From Nocardia mexicana NBRC 108244 (lineage in GTDB: Bacteria; Actinomycetota; Actinomycetes; Mycobacteriales; Mycobacteriaceae): 64,000 bases of DNA. The DNA lies in assembly GCF_001613165.1 (NCBI RefSeq), contig NZ_BDBV01000073.1, positions 1 through 64,000 of the forward strand, written 5' to 3'. The notes under the pieces are model-generated. The model ran no database searches and was not told the origin of the DNA. It worked only from the letters and a program-made list of their open reading frames with translations. Both the position numbers and the translations under genes were made by a program. Below, piece by piece: positions 35,615 through 45,091 of this stretch (position 1 is its first letter; each line of letters starts with the position of its first letter).

Positions 35615-36436
35615 ATGGCGACGATCGAAGAGGCCCTCGAGATCGAGCGGCTCGAGCGGGACATCTTCCGTGGCGCGTCCACGAAGACCCAGCTGCCGCG
35701 CACGTTCGGCGGGCAGGTTGCCGGGCAGGCGCTGGTATCGGCGGTGCGCACGGTGGAGCCGAACTACCAGGTGCATTCCCTGCACGGTTACTTCCTGCGG
35801 CCGGGTAACCCGCAGGAGCGCACGGTGTACCTGGTCGAGCGCATCCGCGACGGCCGGTCGTTCTGCACCCGCCGGGTGACCGGCGTGCAGAACGGCGAGG
35901 CGATCTTCACGATGTCGGCCTCGTTCCACGTCGGCGACGAGGGCCCGGAGCATCAGGACGAGATGCCGAAAGTGCCGCCGCCGCACGAACTTCCGGACGC
36001 CCGCACCTCCATGAGCCCGGAGCGCCTGTGGGCCATGCGGGAGTGGGAGCACTGGGATATCCGCACCATCCCGCAGGAGCAGGTGGCCCGCAAGAGCGGC
36101 CTCGCCGCCCAGCAGCAGGTGTGGTTCCGCTATCGCCACCCGCTGCCGGACGATCCGCTGTTCCACGTCTGCACGCTCGCCTATATGAGCGATATGACGC
36201 TGCTCGGATCGTCGAAGGTCATCCACCCCGACGAGCCGACACAGAACGCCTCGCTCGACCATGCCATGTGGTTCCTGCGCCCGTTCCGCGCCGACGACTG
36301 GCTGCTCTACGACCAGGCCTCGCCCTCGGCGGGATTCGGCCGCGCGCTGACCGGCGGGCGGATCTTCAACCAGGAGGGTCAGCTGGTGGCGGCCGTGGTC
36401 CAGGAGGGGCTCATCCGCACGTTGCGCGAGGCCTGA
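35615..36436 (+). CDS. tesB: Acyl-CoA thioesterase II
   Basis: The 273-residue double-hotdog thioesterase hydrolyses medium- and long-chain acyl-CoA. Family segments include TFGGQVAGQALVSAVRTV, SLHGYFLRPGNP, the active-site Asp/Thr/Gln region near SLDHAMWFLRPFRADDWLLY and ASPSAGFGRALTGGRIF. GGAAGG precedes ATG 35615; a TTG three bases upstream is possible. In mycobacteria tesB lies between pdxS and pdxT; here the same order holds but the genes are far apart. Confidence 0.93.
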   Translation: MATIEEALEIERLERDIFRGASTKTQLPRTFGGQVAGQALVSAVRTVEPNYQVHSLHGYFLRPGNPQERTVYLVERIRDGRSFCTRRVTGVQNGEAIFTMSASFHVGDEGPEHQDEMPKVPPPHELPDARTSMSPERLWAMREWEHWDIRTIPQEQVARKSGLAAQQQVWFRYRHPLPDDPLFHVCTLAYMSDMTLLGSSKVIHPDEPTQNASLDHAMWFLRPFRADDWLLYDQASPSAGFGRALTGGRIFNQEGQLVAAVVQEGLIRTLREA

Positions 36437-36574
36437 CAGCCGCCCCGCGGCCGGGCGACAGTTTGAGCGCCGGTGCGGCGGGTAGCCGATCGATAGCCGC
36501 CAGGCCGGTTCCTGCTGTCCGTTTGCCGCGGATCCGGGCAGGAATCGGCGGACCCTCGACGGGAGGAGGCTGCG

Positions 36575-37225
36575 ATGGTCGACGTGTTCATCGTCGACGA
36601 TCACGAAATCGTCCGGCGCGGACTGCGCAATCTCATCGACGAGGCGGCGGATCTCACGCTGGTGGGGGAGGCCGGAACCTGTGCCCAGGCCCGTGCGCGC
36701 GTGCCCGCGGCCCGGCCGGACGTCGTTCTGCTCGATGTCCGATTGCCTGACGGTAGCGGCGACGAGCTGTGCCGGGAACTGCTGGCGGCCGTGCCGGGTG
36801 TGCGCTGCCTGATGCTGACCGCGTTCGCGGACGAGCCGTCGATGATCGGCGCGGTGCTCGCGGGCGCCTCCGGATACCTGGTCAAGGACGTGCGCGGGCC
36901 GGAACTCGTGGACGCCATCCGGCAGGTCGCGGCCGGGCGCTCGCTGCTGGACTCCCGCGCGACGGCCGCGGTGATGGCGGCGCTGCGCGCGCAGGCCGAA
37001 TGGCACGGCGGCCCGCTCGCCGAACTCACCGACCGCGAGCGGACCGTGCTGGGACTGCTGGGCCGCGGCATGACCAACCGCCAGATCGCGCAGCGAATGT
37101 ACCTGTCCGAGAAGACGGTCAAGAATTACGTGTCGAGGGTGCTGCGCAAGCTCGACGTGCAGGGCCGCACCGAGGCGGCCGTGCTCGCCGCCCGGATGGG
37201 GCTGGTGCATACCCGCAACGGGTGA
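36575..37225 (+). CDS. DosR/DevR-like response regulator
   Basis: The 216-residue NarL/LuxR-type regulator has acidic pair Asp8/Asp9, phosphoacceptor Asp54 ([11 protein letters not shown]), Thr82 and Lys104, the same numbering as mycobacterial DosR. The C-terminal HTH is [20 protein letters not shown] followed by [24 protein letters not shown] precedes ATG 36575. No sensor kinase is adjacent. It is convergent with an Acg-family nitroreductase, a gene type in the DosR hypoxia regulon, which strengthens the DosR reading. Confidence 0.85.
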   Translation: MVDVFIVDDHEIVRRGLRNLIDEAADLTLVGEAGTCAQARARVPAARPDVVLLDVRLPDGSGDELCRELLAAVPGVRCLMLTAFADEPSMIGAVLAGASGYLVKDVRGPELVDAIRQVAAGRSLLDSRATAAVMAALRAQAEWHGGPLAELTDRERTVLGLLGRGMTNRQIAQRMYLSEKTVKNYVSRVLRKLDVQGRTEAAVLAARMGLVHTRNG

Positions 37226-37227
37226 GT

Positions 37228-38199
37228 TCAGCCCTCGTCGAGGATCTCGCCGATCGCCCGGCGCGGAGTGGTGGGCAGCGGGGGAGTGTTGGCCGGAACC
37301 CAGCCGATCCGCACCATCGTCTGCGCGAACGCACAATCGTGCAGGACCGCGCGCCGGATCTCGTGCCGGAGATCCTGCATACCGAGTGGTTCGGTTTGAA
37401 CGCACGTGGACAGGCCGAGATCGGTCGCGGTGAGCAGCAGTGCGCTGGTCGCCTCGCCCGCGGAGAGCTGGAAGCGCCGACCGTCGGCGGCGGTGCACAC
37501 CACCAGCCATTCCGCCCCGTCGGAGGTGGCATCGGCGTCGTGCAGGATCGGGTCGGCGAACGGGCGGCTCGGGATCTCGTCGGAGAGACGCGGTGGCGGC
37601 GTATTGCGGGCCGGTACACCGTCCGGTGTGCCGTGCCGTCCGCTCCACGCCGTGAGTTCCCGGAGATAGTCCGGATCGTCGGCGTGGCGGTCCGTGGCGC
37701 AACGCATCGGTCCGGCCAGCAGCGTCCGCAGGCCGCGGGGCACATGCCGGACTGCGGCGCCGAATCGGTTGGCCTGGGCGGACACCGTCCGGAGGTAACC
37801 CGGCGGCACCTGCCAGTCGGCGTATCGGCGGCGATCGCTCTGCCGCAGCAGGATCGCGGCGGTCATCTCGATATCGGTGTCCGTCGGCTGGTGCGGTGTC
37901 GTCTCGACGACCGCCAGCAGGTCGGGGCGCTCCGGATCGGGCAGCCGGGTCACCGTCGGCGCCCAGCCCAGACCGGCGAGGGCCACGCGCAGGTGATGCA
38001 GGGCCGCGCCACAGCTCACCACCAGCGCGCGCTGCTGCGGATCGGTGCACGGCAGATGCCTGTCCACATCGGCCCAGAGCTCGATGTGGTCGCCGGTGAC
38101 CCGCCATCGCCACGGCTGGGTGTTGTGTACCGAGGGCGCGCGGACAGCCATGCCGAGGGCGACCTCGATGGTGTCGGCGTCAGGCCGGGTGCGGGCCAT
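37228..38199 (-). CDS. Acg-family nitroreductase-like protein
   Basis: The 323-residue protein matches the Acg family (Rv2032, Rv3127 and Rv3131 type), which are double nitroreductase-fold proteins induced by DosR under hypoxia. Recognisable parts are [16 protein letters not shown] near the start, [14 protein letters not shown] in the middle, and the late [11 protein letters not shown] and RIGWVP segments. The biochemical role of Acg proteins is not settled; FMN sequestration has been proposed. Two bases separate its stop from that of the response regulator. A DosR-like site lies 71 bases upstream. Confidence 0.85.
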   Translation of the reverse strand: MARTRPDADTIEVALGMAVRAPSVHNTQPWRWRVTGDHIELWADVDRHLPCTDPQQRALVVSCGAALHHLRVALAGLGWAPTVTRLPDPERPDLLAVVETTPHQPTDTDIEMTAAILLRQSDRRRYADWQVPPGYLRTVSAQANRFGAAVRHVPRGLRTLLAGPMRCATDRHADDPDYLRELTAWSGRHGTPDGVPARNTPPPRLSDEIPSRPFADPILHDADATSDGAEWLVVCTAADGRRFQLSAGEATSALLLTATDLGLSTCVQTEPLGMQDLRHEIRRAVLHDCAFAQTMVRIGWVPANTPPLPTTPRRAIGEILDEG

Positions 38200-38269
38200 G
38201 CGTCGGCGGGTCCTTCCATATCGAAATGTATCTGCCTCCGTCAGATTGCCTGGACAGTTGCCGGACGGC

Positions 38270-38289
38270 AGTGGGAGGAAGGTCCCGAA
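38270..38289. promoter_or_regulatory. Candidate DosR box
   Basis: The 20-bp site matches the mycobacterial consensus (TTSGGGACTWWAGTCCCSAA) at 14 positions: GGGA in the left half and GTCCCGAA in the right. Its location upstream of the Acg gene is right for activation. Three changes near the centre weaken it. Confidence 0.45.
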
Positions 38290-38292
38290 AAC

Positions 38293-38315
38293 CGGGGCCG
38301 GTGGGCCCGGCCCCG
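38293..38315 (-). terminator. Terminator of the KimA-like gene
   Basis: CGGGGCCGG and CCGGCCCCG form a perfect 9-bp stem with a five-base loop, eight bases past the stop of the minus-strand transporter gene. No T-run. Confidence 0.65.
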
Positions 38316-38322
38316 CAGGCGC

Positions 38323-40119
38323 TTACGCCGTCTGAACGCGCAAGTGGCACACCACCGTATCGGGCAGGCGCCGCAGCTGCCGCTCGAGTTCGTCGCTGCG
38401 ATGACTGGGCAGCAGCCGGTCCCAGCCGGTCGGGGGATCCACCTCGGCGATCAGCACCACCTTGCGCCGCCCGTCGAAGTTGTCGCGCACGTAGCGGGCC
38501 ACCGGGCCGCCGACCTCGCAGTCACCGGCGTCGATGATCTCCAGCGGCACCTCCGGATGCCAGGCCTCCCAGGCCTTGGTGAATACCGTGGTGTTCTCCT
38601 CGGGCAGGCATACGTGCACCGCGACCACGTCGTGGCCCAGCGACAGGGCCGCCGACAGCGCCTCGCGGCTGAGCTCGGACACCTCCGACACCGGCACCAC
38701 GATCACGGTCCCGGTCGGCTGCGGCCGGGCGGGCACGCAGCCGGTACCGCGCCGATTATCGATCTTGCGATAGGTGCGCCGAATCCGTTCCATGCCCAGC
38801 ACCAGCAGCGGCAGCACCAGCACGATCAGCCAGGCGCCCTCGGTGAATTTCATCGCGGTGGTCACGATCGCCGCGACGAAGGTCAGCAGCGCACCGAATC
38901 CGTTGAGCGCCAATCGCCAACCGCCGACACCGTTCCGGCGCCAGTGCACCACCATGCCGACCTGGGCGATGGTGAACCCGACGAAGACGCCGATCGCGAA
39001 CAGCGGCACCAGCGCGTTCATATTGCCGCCCGAGGCGATCAGCAGCACGGCCGCCGAAATGCCCAGTGTCAGAACGCCGTAGCGGTACACCTGCCGCGGG
39101 GTGGCGACGGCGAACCGGTGCGGCAGGCAGTTGTCGTCGGCGAGGATCTTGGTCAGCGTCGGCAGGCCGCCGTAGGAGGTGTTGGCCGCCAGCGCCAGCA
39201 GCGCCACGGTGGCGAATTGCACGACGTAGTAACCGATTCCGTGGCCGAGGGCCGCCTCGGTCAGCTGCGACAGCACCGTGGTGCCCTCGATCGGGTGCAC
39301 GGAGAACTTGCCGATCAGCGTCGCCAGGCCGATGAGCATCACGCCCAGCAGCGCACCCAGCGCCACCTCGGCGCGCTGCGCCCGGCGCACCCGCGGCTGC
39401 TCGAAGCTGGGGACCGCGTTCGCGATCGCCTCCACGCCGGTCAGCGCGGCGCACCCGCTGGAAAAGGCCTTGAGCAGCAACAGGATTCCGATGGTGCGGC
39501 TGTCGGTGGCGACGGCCGCCCCGGTCTCGGTGAGCGCGGGCTCCGACCGCAGCAGTCCGGCCACGATCACGACCAGGATGCCGACCACGAACAGCATGGT
39601 CGGGGCCATGAACGCCCGCGCGCTCTCCCGGATCCCGGCCAGATTCAACGCCGTGACACCGGCCAGCACCGCCAGGCAGATCCACACCGTGTACGGCAGC
39701 AGTTGCGGGAATGCCGAGGTCAGTGCGGCGGTGCCGGCCGCGAGCGACACCGCGACATTGAGCACGTAGTCCACGATCAGCGAGGCCGCGGCCACCAGGC
39801 TGGTGCGATGCCCGAGGTGCTTCTTCGCCACCGCGTAGGCGCCGCCGCCGTCGGGGAAGGCGGCGATCACCTGGCGATAGGAGGCGATGAGGACGGCGAG
39901 CAGCACGACGATCGCCAGGGTCACCGGCAGCGTCATGCCGAGACCCGCGCTGCCCGCGGCGGCCAGCACGAGCACGATCGCCTCGGGACCGTAGGACACC
40001 GACGCCATCGCGTCGAGGGACAGTCCGGCCAGGCCGGTGGAAACAGTGAGCCCGCGCCGCGGGGCCGCGGGGCGAGTGGCCGCGGGCGCGGGCTCGGGTT
40101 TCGGCAGTACTTCAGTCAC
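38323..40119 (-). CDS. APC-family transporter, KimA-like potassium importer
   Basis: The 598-residue protein has ~12 hydrophobic segments and APC motifs close to the KimA/YdaO group: [76 protein letters not shown] ~150-residue soluble C-terminal domain with [20 protein letters not shown] resembles the cytosolic domain of KimA, a high-affinity K+ importer. K+ specificity is inferred; an amino-acid permease is the alternative. The start is GTG 40119. It is divergent from pdxT across 129 bp, and I see no c-di-AMP riboswitch there. Confidence 0.8.
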   Translation of the reverse strand: MTEVLPKPEPAPAATRPAAPRRGLTVSTGLAGLSLDAMASVSYGPEAIVLVLAAAGSAGLGMTLPVTLAIVVLLAVLIASYRQVIAAFPDGGGAYAVAKKHLGHRTSLVAAASLIVDYVLNVAVSLAAGTAALTSAFPQLLPYTVWICLAVLAGVTALNLAGIRESARAFMAPTMLFVVGILVVIVAGLLRSEPALTETGAAVATDSRTIGILLLLKAFSSGCAALTGVEAIANAVPSFEQPRVRRAQRAEVALGALLGVMLIGLATLIGKFSVHPIEGTTVLSQLTEAALGHGIGYYVVQFATVALLALAANTSYGGLPTLTKILADDNCLPHRFAVATPRQVYRYGVLTLGISAAVLLIASGGNMNALVPLFAIGVFVGFTIAQVGMVVHWRRNGVGGWRLALNGFGALLTFVAAIVTTAMKFTEGAWLIVLVLPLLVLGMERIRRTYRKIDNRRGTGCVPARPQPTGTVIVVPVSEVSELSREALSAALSLGHDVVAVHVCLPEENTTVFTKAWEAWHPEVPLEIIDAGDCEVGGPVARYVRDNFDGRRKVVLIAEVDPPTGWDRLLPSHRSDELERQLRRLPDTVVCHLRVQTA

Positions 40120-40236
40120 AGCGCGAGTGTTCCCCTCGTGCTGGACGACCGAACAGCTTCCTTGCGGAACCTTGACGGGCGGGTGAGCAGGCCCACACCC
40201 GCGGCGGCCGCGAACAGGGCGGTAGCCGCGGAAACG

Positions 40237-40242
40237 TATGCT
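40237..40242 (+). promoter_or_regulatory. -10 box of pdxT, leaderless start
   Basis: TATGCT ends six bases before the GTG of pdxT, so transcription would start at or next to the start codon. No Shine-Dalgarno is present. Leaderless mRNAs are common in this group of bacteria. Confidence 0.55.
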
Positions 40243-40248
40243 CGAGTC

Positions 40249-40857
40249 GTGAGACCGACGATTGGTGTGCTGGCGTTGCAGGGCGATGTCCGCGAGCATT
40301 TCCACGCGCTCGAGGCCTGCGGCGCCGATCCGGTGAACGTGCGCCGGGAGTCCGAGCTGGCCGCCGTCGACGCGCTGGTGCTGCCCGGCGGCGAGTCCAC
40401 CGCCATCAGCAAGCTGCTGGAGGTGTTCGGCCTGCTGGAACCGCTGCGGCAGCGGCTGCGCGACGGCATGCCCGCATTCGGTTCGTGCGCGGGGATGATC
40501 CTGCTGGCCGCCGAGGTGCTCGACACCCGGCCCGACGCCCGGTCGCTGTCGGGCATCGATATGACCGTGCGGCGCAATGCTTTCGGGCGGCAGGTCGACT
40601 CCTTCGAGACCGATCTGGATTTCGCCGGTATCGACGACGGCCCGATGCGCGCGGTGTTCATCCGCGCCCCGTGGGTCGAGCGTGTCGGCGACGGCGTCGA
40701 GGTGCTGGCGCAGGTACCGTCTGGTCCGGCGCAAGGACGGATCGTCGCGGTGCGTCAGGGCGGCGTCGTGGCGACCTCGTTCCACCCGGAGGTGACCGGC
40801 GATCTGCGGGTGCACCGGATGTTCGTCGACTCGGTGCGGGAGCGCGCCACAGTGTGA
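40249..40857 (+). CDS. pdxT: PLP synthase glutaminase subunit PdxT
   Basis: The 202-residue class I glutamine amidotransferase supplies ammonia to PdxS. The triad is complete: Cys80 (GSCAGM), His179 and Glu181 (SFHPEVTGD); the PGGEST oxyanion loop is at 47-51. GTG 40249 is chosen because the protein begins directly at [15 protein letters not shown] and a -10 box sits six bases before it. Its partner pdxS lies at 17.6 kb, so both must be made from separate promoters. Confidence 0.95.
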   Translation: MRPTIGVLALQGDVREHFHALEACGADPVNVRRESELAAVDALVLPGGESTAISKLLEVFGLLEPLRQRLRDGMPAFGSCAGMILLAAEVLDTRPDARSLSGIDMTVRRNAFGRQVDSFETDLDFAGIDDGPMRAVFIRAPWVERVGDGVEVLAQVPSGPAQGRIVAVRQGGVVATSFHPEVTGDLRVHRMFVDSVRERATV

Positions 40858-40972
40858 CCGGTCCGTGGCGCACAGACGCCGCAACCGTCCAGTTGAGACA
40901 GGCGGGCGGGGCAGTAGACTGATGCAGTTTTACTGCCTCGACCCGAGCACATCGACCTGAAGGAAGTAGGGA

Positions 40973-41725
40973 ATGAGCGGCCACTCCAAATGGGCCACCA
41001 CCAAGCACAAGAAAGCCGCCCTCGATGCCAAGCGCGGCAAACTGTTCGCGAAGCTGATCAAGAACATCGAGGTGGCGGCCCGGACCGGCGGTGGTGACCC
41101 GGAAGGCAACCCGACGCTGTACGACGCCATCACCAAGGCGAAGAAGAACTCGGTGCCGCTGGACAATATCGAGCGGGCCCGCAAGCGCGGCGGCGGTGAA
41201 GAGGCCGGTGGCGCCGACTGGCAGACCATCATGTACGAGGGCTACGGGCCCAACGGCGTCGCGGTGCTGGTCGAATGCCTCACCGACAACCGGAACCGGG
41301 CCGCGGGCGAGGTGCGCGTCGCGATGACGCGCAACGGCGGGAACATGGCCGATCCGGGATCGGTGTCCTACCTGTTCAGCCGCAAGGGCGTGGTCATCCT
41401 CGAGAAGAACGGTCTGTCCGAGGACGACGTGCTGGTCGCGGTGCTCGACGCCGGTGCCGAAGAGGTCAACGATCTCGGCGAGTCGTTCGAGATCATCAGC
41501 GAGCCGGGCGATCTCGTCGCGGTGCGCACCGCGCTGCAGTCCGCCGGGATCGACTACGAGTCGGCCGACTCCGGCTTCCAGCCCTCGACCACTGTCGCGG
41601 TCGACGCCGACGGCGCCCGCAAGGTGTTCAAGCTGGTCGACGCGCTGGAAGACAGCGACGACGTGCAGAACGTGTACACCAACGTAGACGTCTCCGACGA
41701 GATCCTCGCCGAGCTCGACGCATAG
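40973..41725 (+). CDS. YebC/PmpR-family protein
   Basis: The 250-residue protein starts [20 protein letters not shown], the unmistakable N-terminus of the YebC/PmpR/TACO1 family, and continues through [15 protein letters not shown] and the acidic C-terminal domains. Members act as regulators or, as recently shown for some, as ribosome-associated factors that ease polyproline-type stalling. GAAGGAAGTAGGG precedes ATG 40973. In mycobacteria this gene follows pdxT and precedes ruvC; here ruvC is 15 kb away. Confidence 0.95.
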   Translation: MSGHSKWATTKHKKAALDAKRGKLFAKLIKNIEVAARTGGGDPEGNPTLYDAITKAKKNSVPLDNIERARKRGGGEEAGGADWQTIMYEGYGPNGVAVLVECLTDNRNRAAGEVRVAMTRNGGNMADPGSVSYLFSRKGVVILEKNGLSEDDVLVAVLDAGAEEVNDLGESFEIISEPGDLVAVRTALQSAGIDYESADSGFQPSTTVAVDADGARKVFKLVDALEDSDDVQNVYTNVDVSDEILAELDA

Positions 41726-41732
41726 TCCACGC

Positions 41733-41769
41733 AACGAAGGGCCGCCTCGGACAGGGGCGGCCCTTCGTT
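41733..41769 (+). terminator. Terminator after yebC
   Basis: A perfect 14-bp inverted repeat (41733-41746 with 41756-41769) with a nine-base loop, eight bases after the yebC stop and followed by a short T-containing stretch. Strong intrinsic terminator; it may also stop the convergent SRPBCC gene. Confidence 0.85.
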
Positions 41770-41785
41770 GTTTCGGGATCCATCC

Positions 41786-42283
41786 CTACTGCGCCGCCAG
41801 CTCCTCGTAGTACGCCTTCATCGCCGGGTAGTAGTCGTCGAAGTCCGGGAGTTCGCTGTCGGTCCGTGCGGCCACCAGTGCGTCGAGGTAGTACTCCCAG
41901 CCGGGGCCGACGCCGGACATGTCGTCGCCCGGTTCCAGGTGGTGGGTGAGCAGTAGCTCCGTGGTTCCGGCCCGCTCGGACAGGTGCAGCTCCAGCCGCC
42001 AGGTGCCGTGCTCGTCGATGGTCGTGATGGCCAGGTGCCGCGGCGGCTCACAGGCGTCGATATGCGCCTCGGTCCAGGGCATGCCGTCCTCCAGGGCCAA
42101 CTGGATCTTGATGTTCCGGCCCGGTCCGCCCTCGCCTTCCCACGGACCGAACCAGCGTGCGGTGCGGTCGGATTCGGTGACGCTGGCCCAGACGTCGTCG
42201 ATCGGTGCCCGGAAGGTCCTGCTGAGGGTGAGGTCGCGGCCGGTGGCGGTGGTGGTGAGGCGGCCGGTGGGTGGGGTGGTCAT
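41786..42283 (-). CDS. SRPBCC (AHSA1-like) domain protein
   Basis: The 165-residue protein has the Aha1/START-like fold signature: LTLSRTFRAPIDDVWASVTESDRTARWFGPW near the start and ELLLTHHLEPGDDMSGVGPGWEYYLDAL towards the end. The fold encloses a hydrophobic ligand cavity; the ligand is unknown. Its ATG overlaps the ArsR stop (ATGA), a very common ArsR-SRPBCC pair in actinobacteria. Confidence 0.88.
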   Translation of the reverse strand: MTTPPTGRLTTTATGRDLTLSRTFRAPIDDVWASVTESDRTARWFGPWEGEGGPGRNIKIQLALEDGMPWTEAHIDACEPPRHLAITTIDEHGTWRLELHLSERAGTTELLLTHHLEPGDDMSGVGPGWEYYLDALVAARTDSELPDFDDYYPAMKAYYEELAAQ

Positions 42284-42639
42284 GCCGTGTTCTCCCTTGT
42301 GCTGTGCGGATCCGGGGCGCGACGTTCGCGACGCGTCCGGTAGACCTCGGTCGCCAAGGCGTCGAGGTGGTGCTCCCAGGTGTCGGCGCGGTCGAACAGC
42401 GCCAGCCACGAGGCGATTTCGCGCAGGGGCTCGATGTTCAGGCGGTAGTACCGCTGTCTTCCCACGAGCTCGTCCCGCACCAACCCGCTCTCACGGAGCA
42501 CGCGCAGGTGCCGGCTGACGGCGGGTCTGCTGATGCTGAACTCCGCAGCGATCGCGCCCGCGGTGAGCTGCGCCCCGCGCAACATCTCGAGGATCTCTCG
42601 CCGGACCGGATCGGCGATCGCGCCCGCCACATCGTCCAC
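42280..42639 (-). CDS. ArsR-family regulator
   Basis: The 119-residue winged-helix protein has the ArsR core IADPVRREILEMLRGAQLTAGA and ISRPAVSRHLRVLRESGLVRDE. It lacks the metal-binding Cys pair of metal sensors, in line with the SRPBCC-linked subgroup. The start is GTG 42639. A palindrome at 42647-42666 lies directly upstream, so autoregulation of the two-gene operon is likely. Confidence 0.9.
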   Translation of the reverse strand: MDDVAGAIADPVRREILEMLRGAQLTAGAIAAEFSISRPAVSRHLRVLRESGLVRDELVGRQRYYRLNIEPLREIASWLALFDRADTWEHHLDALATEVYRTRRERRAPDPHSTRENTA

Positions 42640-42646
42640 ACGGAAA

Positions 42647-42666
42647 GCGTAACGACCTAGTTACGC
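42647..42666. promoter_or_regulatory. ArsR operator-like palindrome
   Basis: GCGTAAC (42647-42653) and GTTACGC (42660-42666) form a perfect 7-bp inverted repeat around six bases, eight bases before the ArsR start codon. Confidence 0.65.
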
Positions 42667-42733
42667 GTTTGTCCAGAGTCGGGTCGCCGCCCGCGGGCCT
42701 GTAGTTCCGTCGCGGGCGGTCCCACCGGTCGTA

Positions 42734-43009
42734 TCAGAGGCTGAAGGCGATCGATCGCAGGATCAGGACGGCGATGAACACCGCGGTGAAGGCCAGGTCG
42801 AGCCCGACATTTCCGATCCGGACCGGTTTCAGCACGCGCCGCACCGGCGCGATCACGGGCTCGGTCGCCGCGTGGGTGAACCTGCGGACCTTCCACAGCC
42901 ACCTGGGGCTGTTGCCCAGCATCTCCGCCCAGTCCACGACCAGCCGAGCGATGAGCAGGAGCAGAAAAATCGTCAAGATCCAGCCGAGCAGGGTCCCGAT
43001 GAGACTCAT
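42734..43009 (-). CDS. YggT-family membrane protein
   Basis: The 91-residue protein has two hydrophobic segments (LLGWILTIFLLLLIARLVVDW and VGLDLAFTAVFIAVLILRSI) around the conserved FTHAATEPVIAPVRRVLKP of YggT proteins, which often lie near cell-division genes; the function is unclear. GAAGGTGA precedes ATG 43009. No division gene is next to it here. Confidence 0.88.
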   Translation of the reverse strand: MSLIGTLLGWILTIFLLLLIARLVVDWAEMLGNSPRWLWKVRRFTHAATEPVIAPVRRVLKPVRIGNVGLDLAFTAVFIAVLILRSIAFSL

Positions 43010-43235
43010 GCCGTCACCTTCCCAACCGGCCCCATGGCCCGGGGCGCATCGTCCTACCAGTATCAACGTTCCACCGCGGGAGAAAGTGCCCCGGACCCGC
43101 CGCGCGTGCCGTCTCGATCGCGGGGGTGGTGGGTGCCGGGTGCGGGGGCGCAGAATCGTTGGTGGGCGTGTCCCGTTCGCACGGCTGCCTCGGGTCCGCT
43201 CGCCGACGTGCCGGACGATTCGAAGGAGATGCTCC

Positions 43236-43955
43236 ATGACCGAATTCGACAGCGACAGCGTCCAAGTGGTGGCCTGTGACATCTTCGGAACGACGGTGGA
43301 CTGGTTCACCGGCGTCAGCGAGCAGGCGGCTGCCGAATTCCGTTCGGCGGGTGTCGATCTGGACGCGGGTGTCTTCGCCAACGAGTGGCGGGACATGTAT
43401 CTGCCTGCGATGCAACGAGTTCGGGACGGCGAGCGATCGTGGGCCTACCTCGACACCCTGCATCGCGAATCGCTGGACGTCCTGCTCGACCGTCACGGGG
43501 TGGTACTGGACGAGGCCGCGCGCGCCCGGCTGGTGCTCGCCTGGCACCTGCTGCCCGCCTGGCCCGACGCGTTCGCGGGTCTGGGCCGCCTGCGCGAGCG
43601 CTACACTCTGGCCGCGCTGTCCAACGGCGGGTTCGCACTGCTCACCCGCATGATCAAGAACGAGGGTTTGCCCTTCGACTGCCTCGTCTCCGCGGAACTC
43701 GCGCGCACCTACAAACCGGCGCCGGAGGTATACCGCACCGCCGCGAGCCTGCTCGATGTCGATCCCGGCCGGGTGCTGATGGTCGCGGCGCACACCTGGG
43801 ATATCGACGGCGCCCGCGCCGCCGGCCTGCGCACCGCTTTCCTCGAACGCCCGGACGAGAAGGGCCCGCACCGCAAGGCCGACCGCCCGGAGGAAACCCG
43901 CAGCGATCTGACCGCCGCGAGCTTCTTCGAGCTAGCCGATCTGCTGGGCTGCTGA
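43236..43955 (+). CDS. Haloacid dehalogenase type II family protein
   Basis: The 239-residue HAD enzyme has the nucleophile Asp15 in ACDIFGTTVDWF, the motif II serine in ALSNGGF, the catalytic Lys in ARTYKPAPEVY, and VAAHTWDIDGARAAGLRTAFLERP near the end. This pattern is the L-2-haloacid dehalogenase (type II) branch, which hydrolyses 2-halocarboxylic acids with inversion. The activity is plausible but unproven. GAAGGAG lies seven bases before ATG 43236. Confidence 0.87.
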   Translation: MTEFDSDSVQVVACDIFGTTVDWFTGVSEQAAAEFRSAGVDLDAGVFANEWRDMYLPAMQRVRDGERSWAYLDTLHRESLDVLLDRHGVVLDEAARARLVLAWHLLPAWPDAFAGLGRLRERYTLAALSNGGFALLTRMIKNEGLPFDCLVSAELARTYKPAPEVYRTAASLLDVDPGRVLMVAAHTWDIDGARAAGLRTAFLERPDEKGPHRKADRPEETRSDLTAASFFELADLLGC

Positions 43956-44087
43956 GCCGATCCACGCCAGGTCAAGACACCGCGAGGCGTCGGCACCGAC
44001 CGGCTTGCGAAGATGTGTCCGGCGGGTCACTGCCGGTTTCACCGAACCTGCCGGTGCGCGCGTGCCGTCCCGAGGGGGCGGTGCCGA

Positions 44088-44645
44088 TCAGTCGCTCAGG
44101 GCGGTCAGTGCCGACACACCGGCAGACAGCGTGTGGACGTCCACCGGCTCGTCGTTGATCAAGGCGTGCAACAGGATGCCGTCCAGGTAGACGGTGACCG
44201 CACGCGCCGCGCGGGGGCCGATCCGAGGAGTCAGGATGTCGACCAGGCCGTCGGACCACTCCCGCGCCATCGGCCGCAGTTCGGGGCGGTGCGCCGCCGC
44301 GGCGTAGAGCTCGTTGAGGCTGCGGCCGCGGTCGACCTCGGCGACGGTTTCGGAGACGAATCCGGCCAGCGTGGCCGAGAGGTCGTCGCTCGTGGCGAGG
44401 GCTTGATCCCATTGCTGCAGTGCGCGAACCGAGGCGAACGCGGCGTGCCGCAGGCCGAGCCGGACGAGTTCGTCCAGATCCTTGAAGTAGTAGGTGGTCG
44501 ACCCGACCGGCACCTGGGCTACCTCGGCGACCCGCCGGTGGGTGACCCCGGCGACGCCTCGCTCGGCGATGACCTGCACCGCGGCCTCGATAATGGCGCG
44601 CCGACGTCCCTCCGGATCGCGGGCGGCCCGCCGTGCGCGGGTCAA
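44088..44645 (-). CDS. TetR-family regulator of SMR pump
   Basis: The 185-residue protein has a TetR HTH (RRAIIEAAVQVIAERGVAGV, then VTHRRVAEVAQVPVGSTTYYF) and a ligand-binding domain. The only start that fits the domain is TTG 44645, whose codon overlaps the SMR stop (TTGA), so it is translated after the pump. A nested palindrome before the SMR gene is the likely operator for both. Confidence 0.85.
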   Translation of the reverse strand: MTRARRAARDPEGRRRAIIEAAVQVIAERGVAGVTHRRVAEVAQVPVGSTTYYFKDLDELVRLGLRHAAFASVRALQQWDQALATSDDLSATLAGFVSETVAEVDRGRSLNELYAAAAHRPELRPMAREWSDGLVDILTPRIGPRAARAVTVYLDGILLHALINDEPVDVHTLSAGVSALTALSD

Positions 44646-44965
44646 TGGGCACCCGCCAGATTCAATGTCACGACCCCCGCCACGACCAGCGCGACACCCG
44701 CAATCTTGGCCGCCGACAACGGCTCTCGCAGAAACATCACGCCCACCGCGACGATCGCCGCGGTCCCCACGGCCGACCACACCGCGTACGCGACGCCCAC
44801 CTGGAGCCCCCGAGTCAGCGCCTGCGCGAGCAGCGTGAACGAGACGGTGTAACCGGCCAGGACCGCCAGCGTCGGCCACAGCCGGGTGAACCCCTCGGTG
44901 CTCTTCATCAGGCTGGTCGCGATCACCTCGACCACGATCGCACCGGCAAGAAGTAGATATCCCAC
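44642..44965 (-). CDS. SMR multidrug efflux protein (EmrE-like)
   Basis: The 107-residue, four-helix protein has the SMR proton/drug residue Glu13 in VVEVIATSLMKSTEGFTRLW and the central GVAYAVWSAVG. It functions as a dimer, exporting cationic compounds in exchange for protons. The MKST-EGF and LKxx features place it with EmrE/Mmr-type pumps more than with Gdx. It starts with GTG 44965 and forms an operon with its TetR. Confidence 0.9.
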   Translation of the reverse strand: MGYLLLAGAIVVEVIATSLMKSTEGFTRLWPTLAVLAGYTVSFTLLAQALTRGLQVGVAYAVWSAVGTAAIVAVGVMFLREPLSAAKIAGVALVVAGVVTLNLAGAH

Positions 44966-44975
44966 GGCCCATCCT

Positions 44976-45011
44976 CTAGTGTGCAGATGTACATGTACAA
45001 ACGTACACTAG
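44976..45011. promoter_or_regulatory. Nested palindrome, SMR/TetR operator
   Basis: A perfect 12-bp palindrome TGTACATGTACA (44988-44999) sits at the exact centre of a wider symmetry whose arms are CTAGTGT (44976-44982) and ACACTAG (45005-45011). It starts 11 bases upstream of the SMR start codon. Confidence 0.7.
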
Positions 45012-45091
45012 GGTCGGGCGTGCGACGGGTTTGCCGGAGGGGCAACCACTTTCGGGCGCGGGCCGCCGACGACCTGCGGCATGATCGCGGA

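Noticed and set aside
40120-40248. c-di-AMP (ydaO) riboswitch before the KimA-like gene
   Set aside because: The gap is short, is shared with the divergent pdxT, and lacks the conserved blocks.
36769-40857. A very long plus-strand open frame (over 1300 codons) across the Acg and KimA-like genes
   Set aside because: It is antisense to two well-supported minus-strand genes. Only its end, from GTG 40249, is a real protein (PdxT). Long antisense frames are normal at this GC content.
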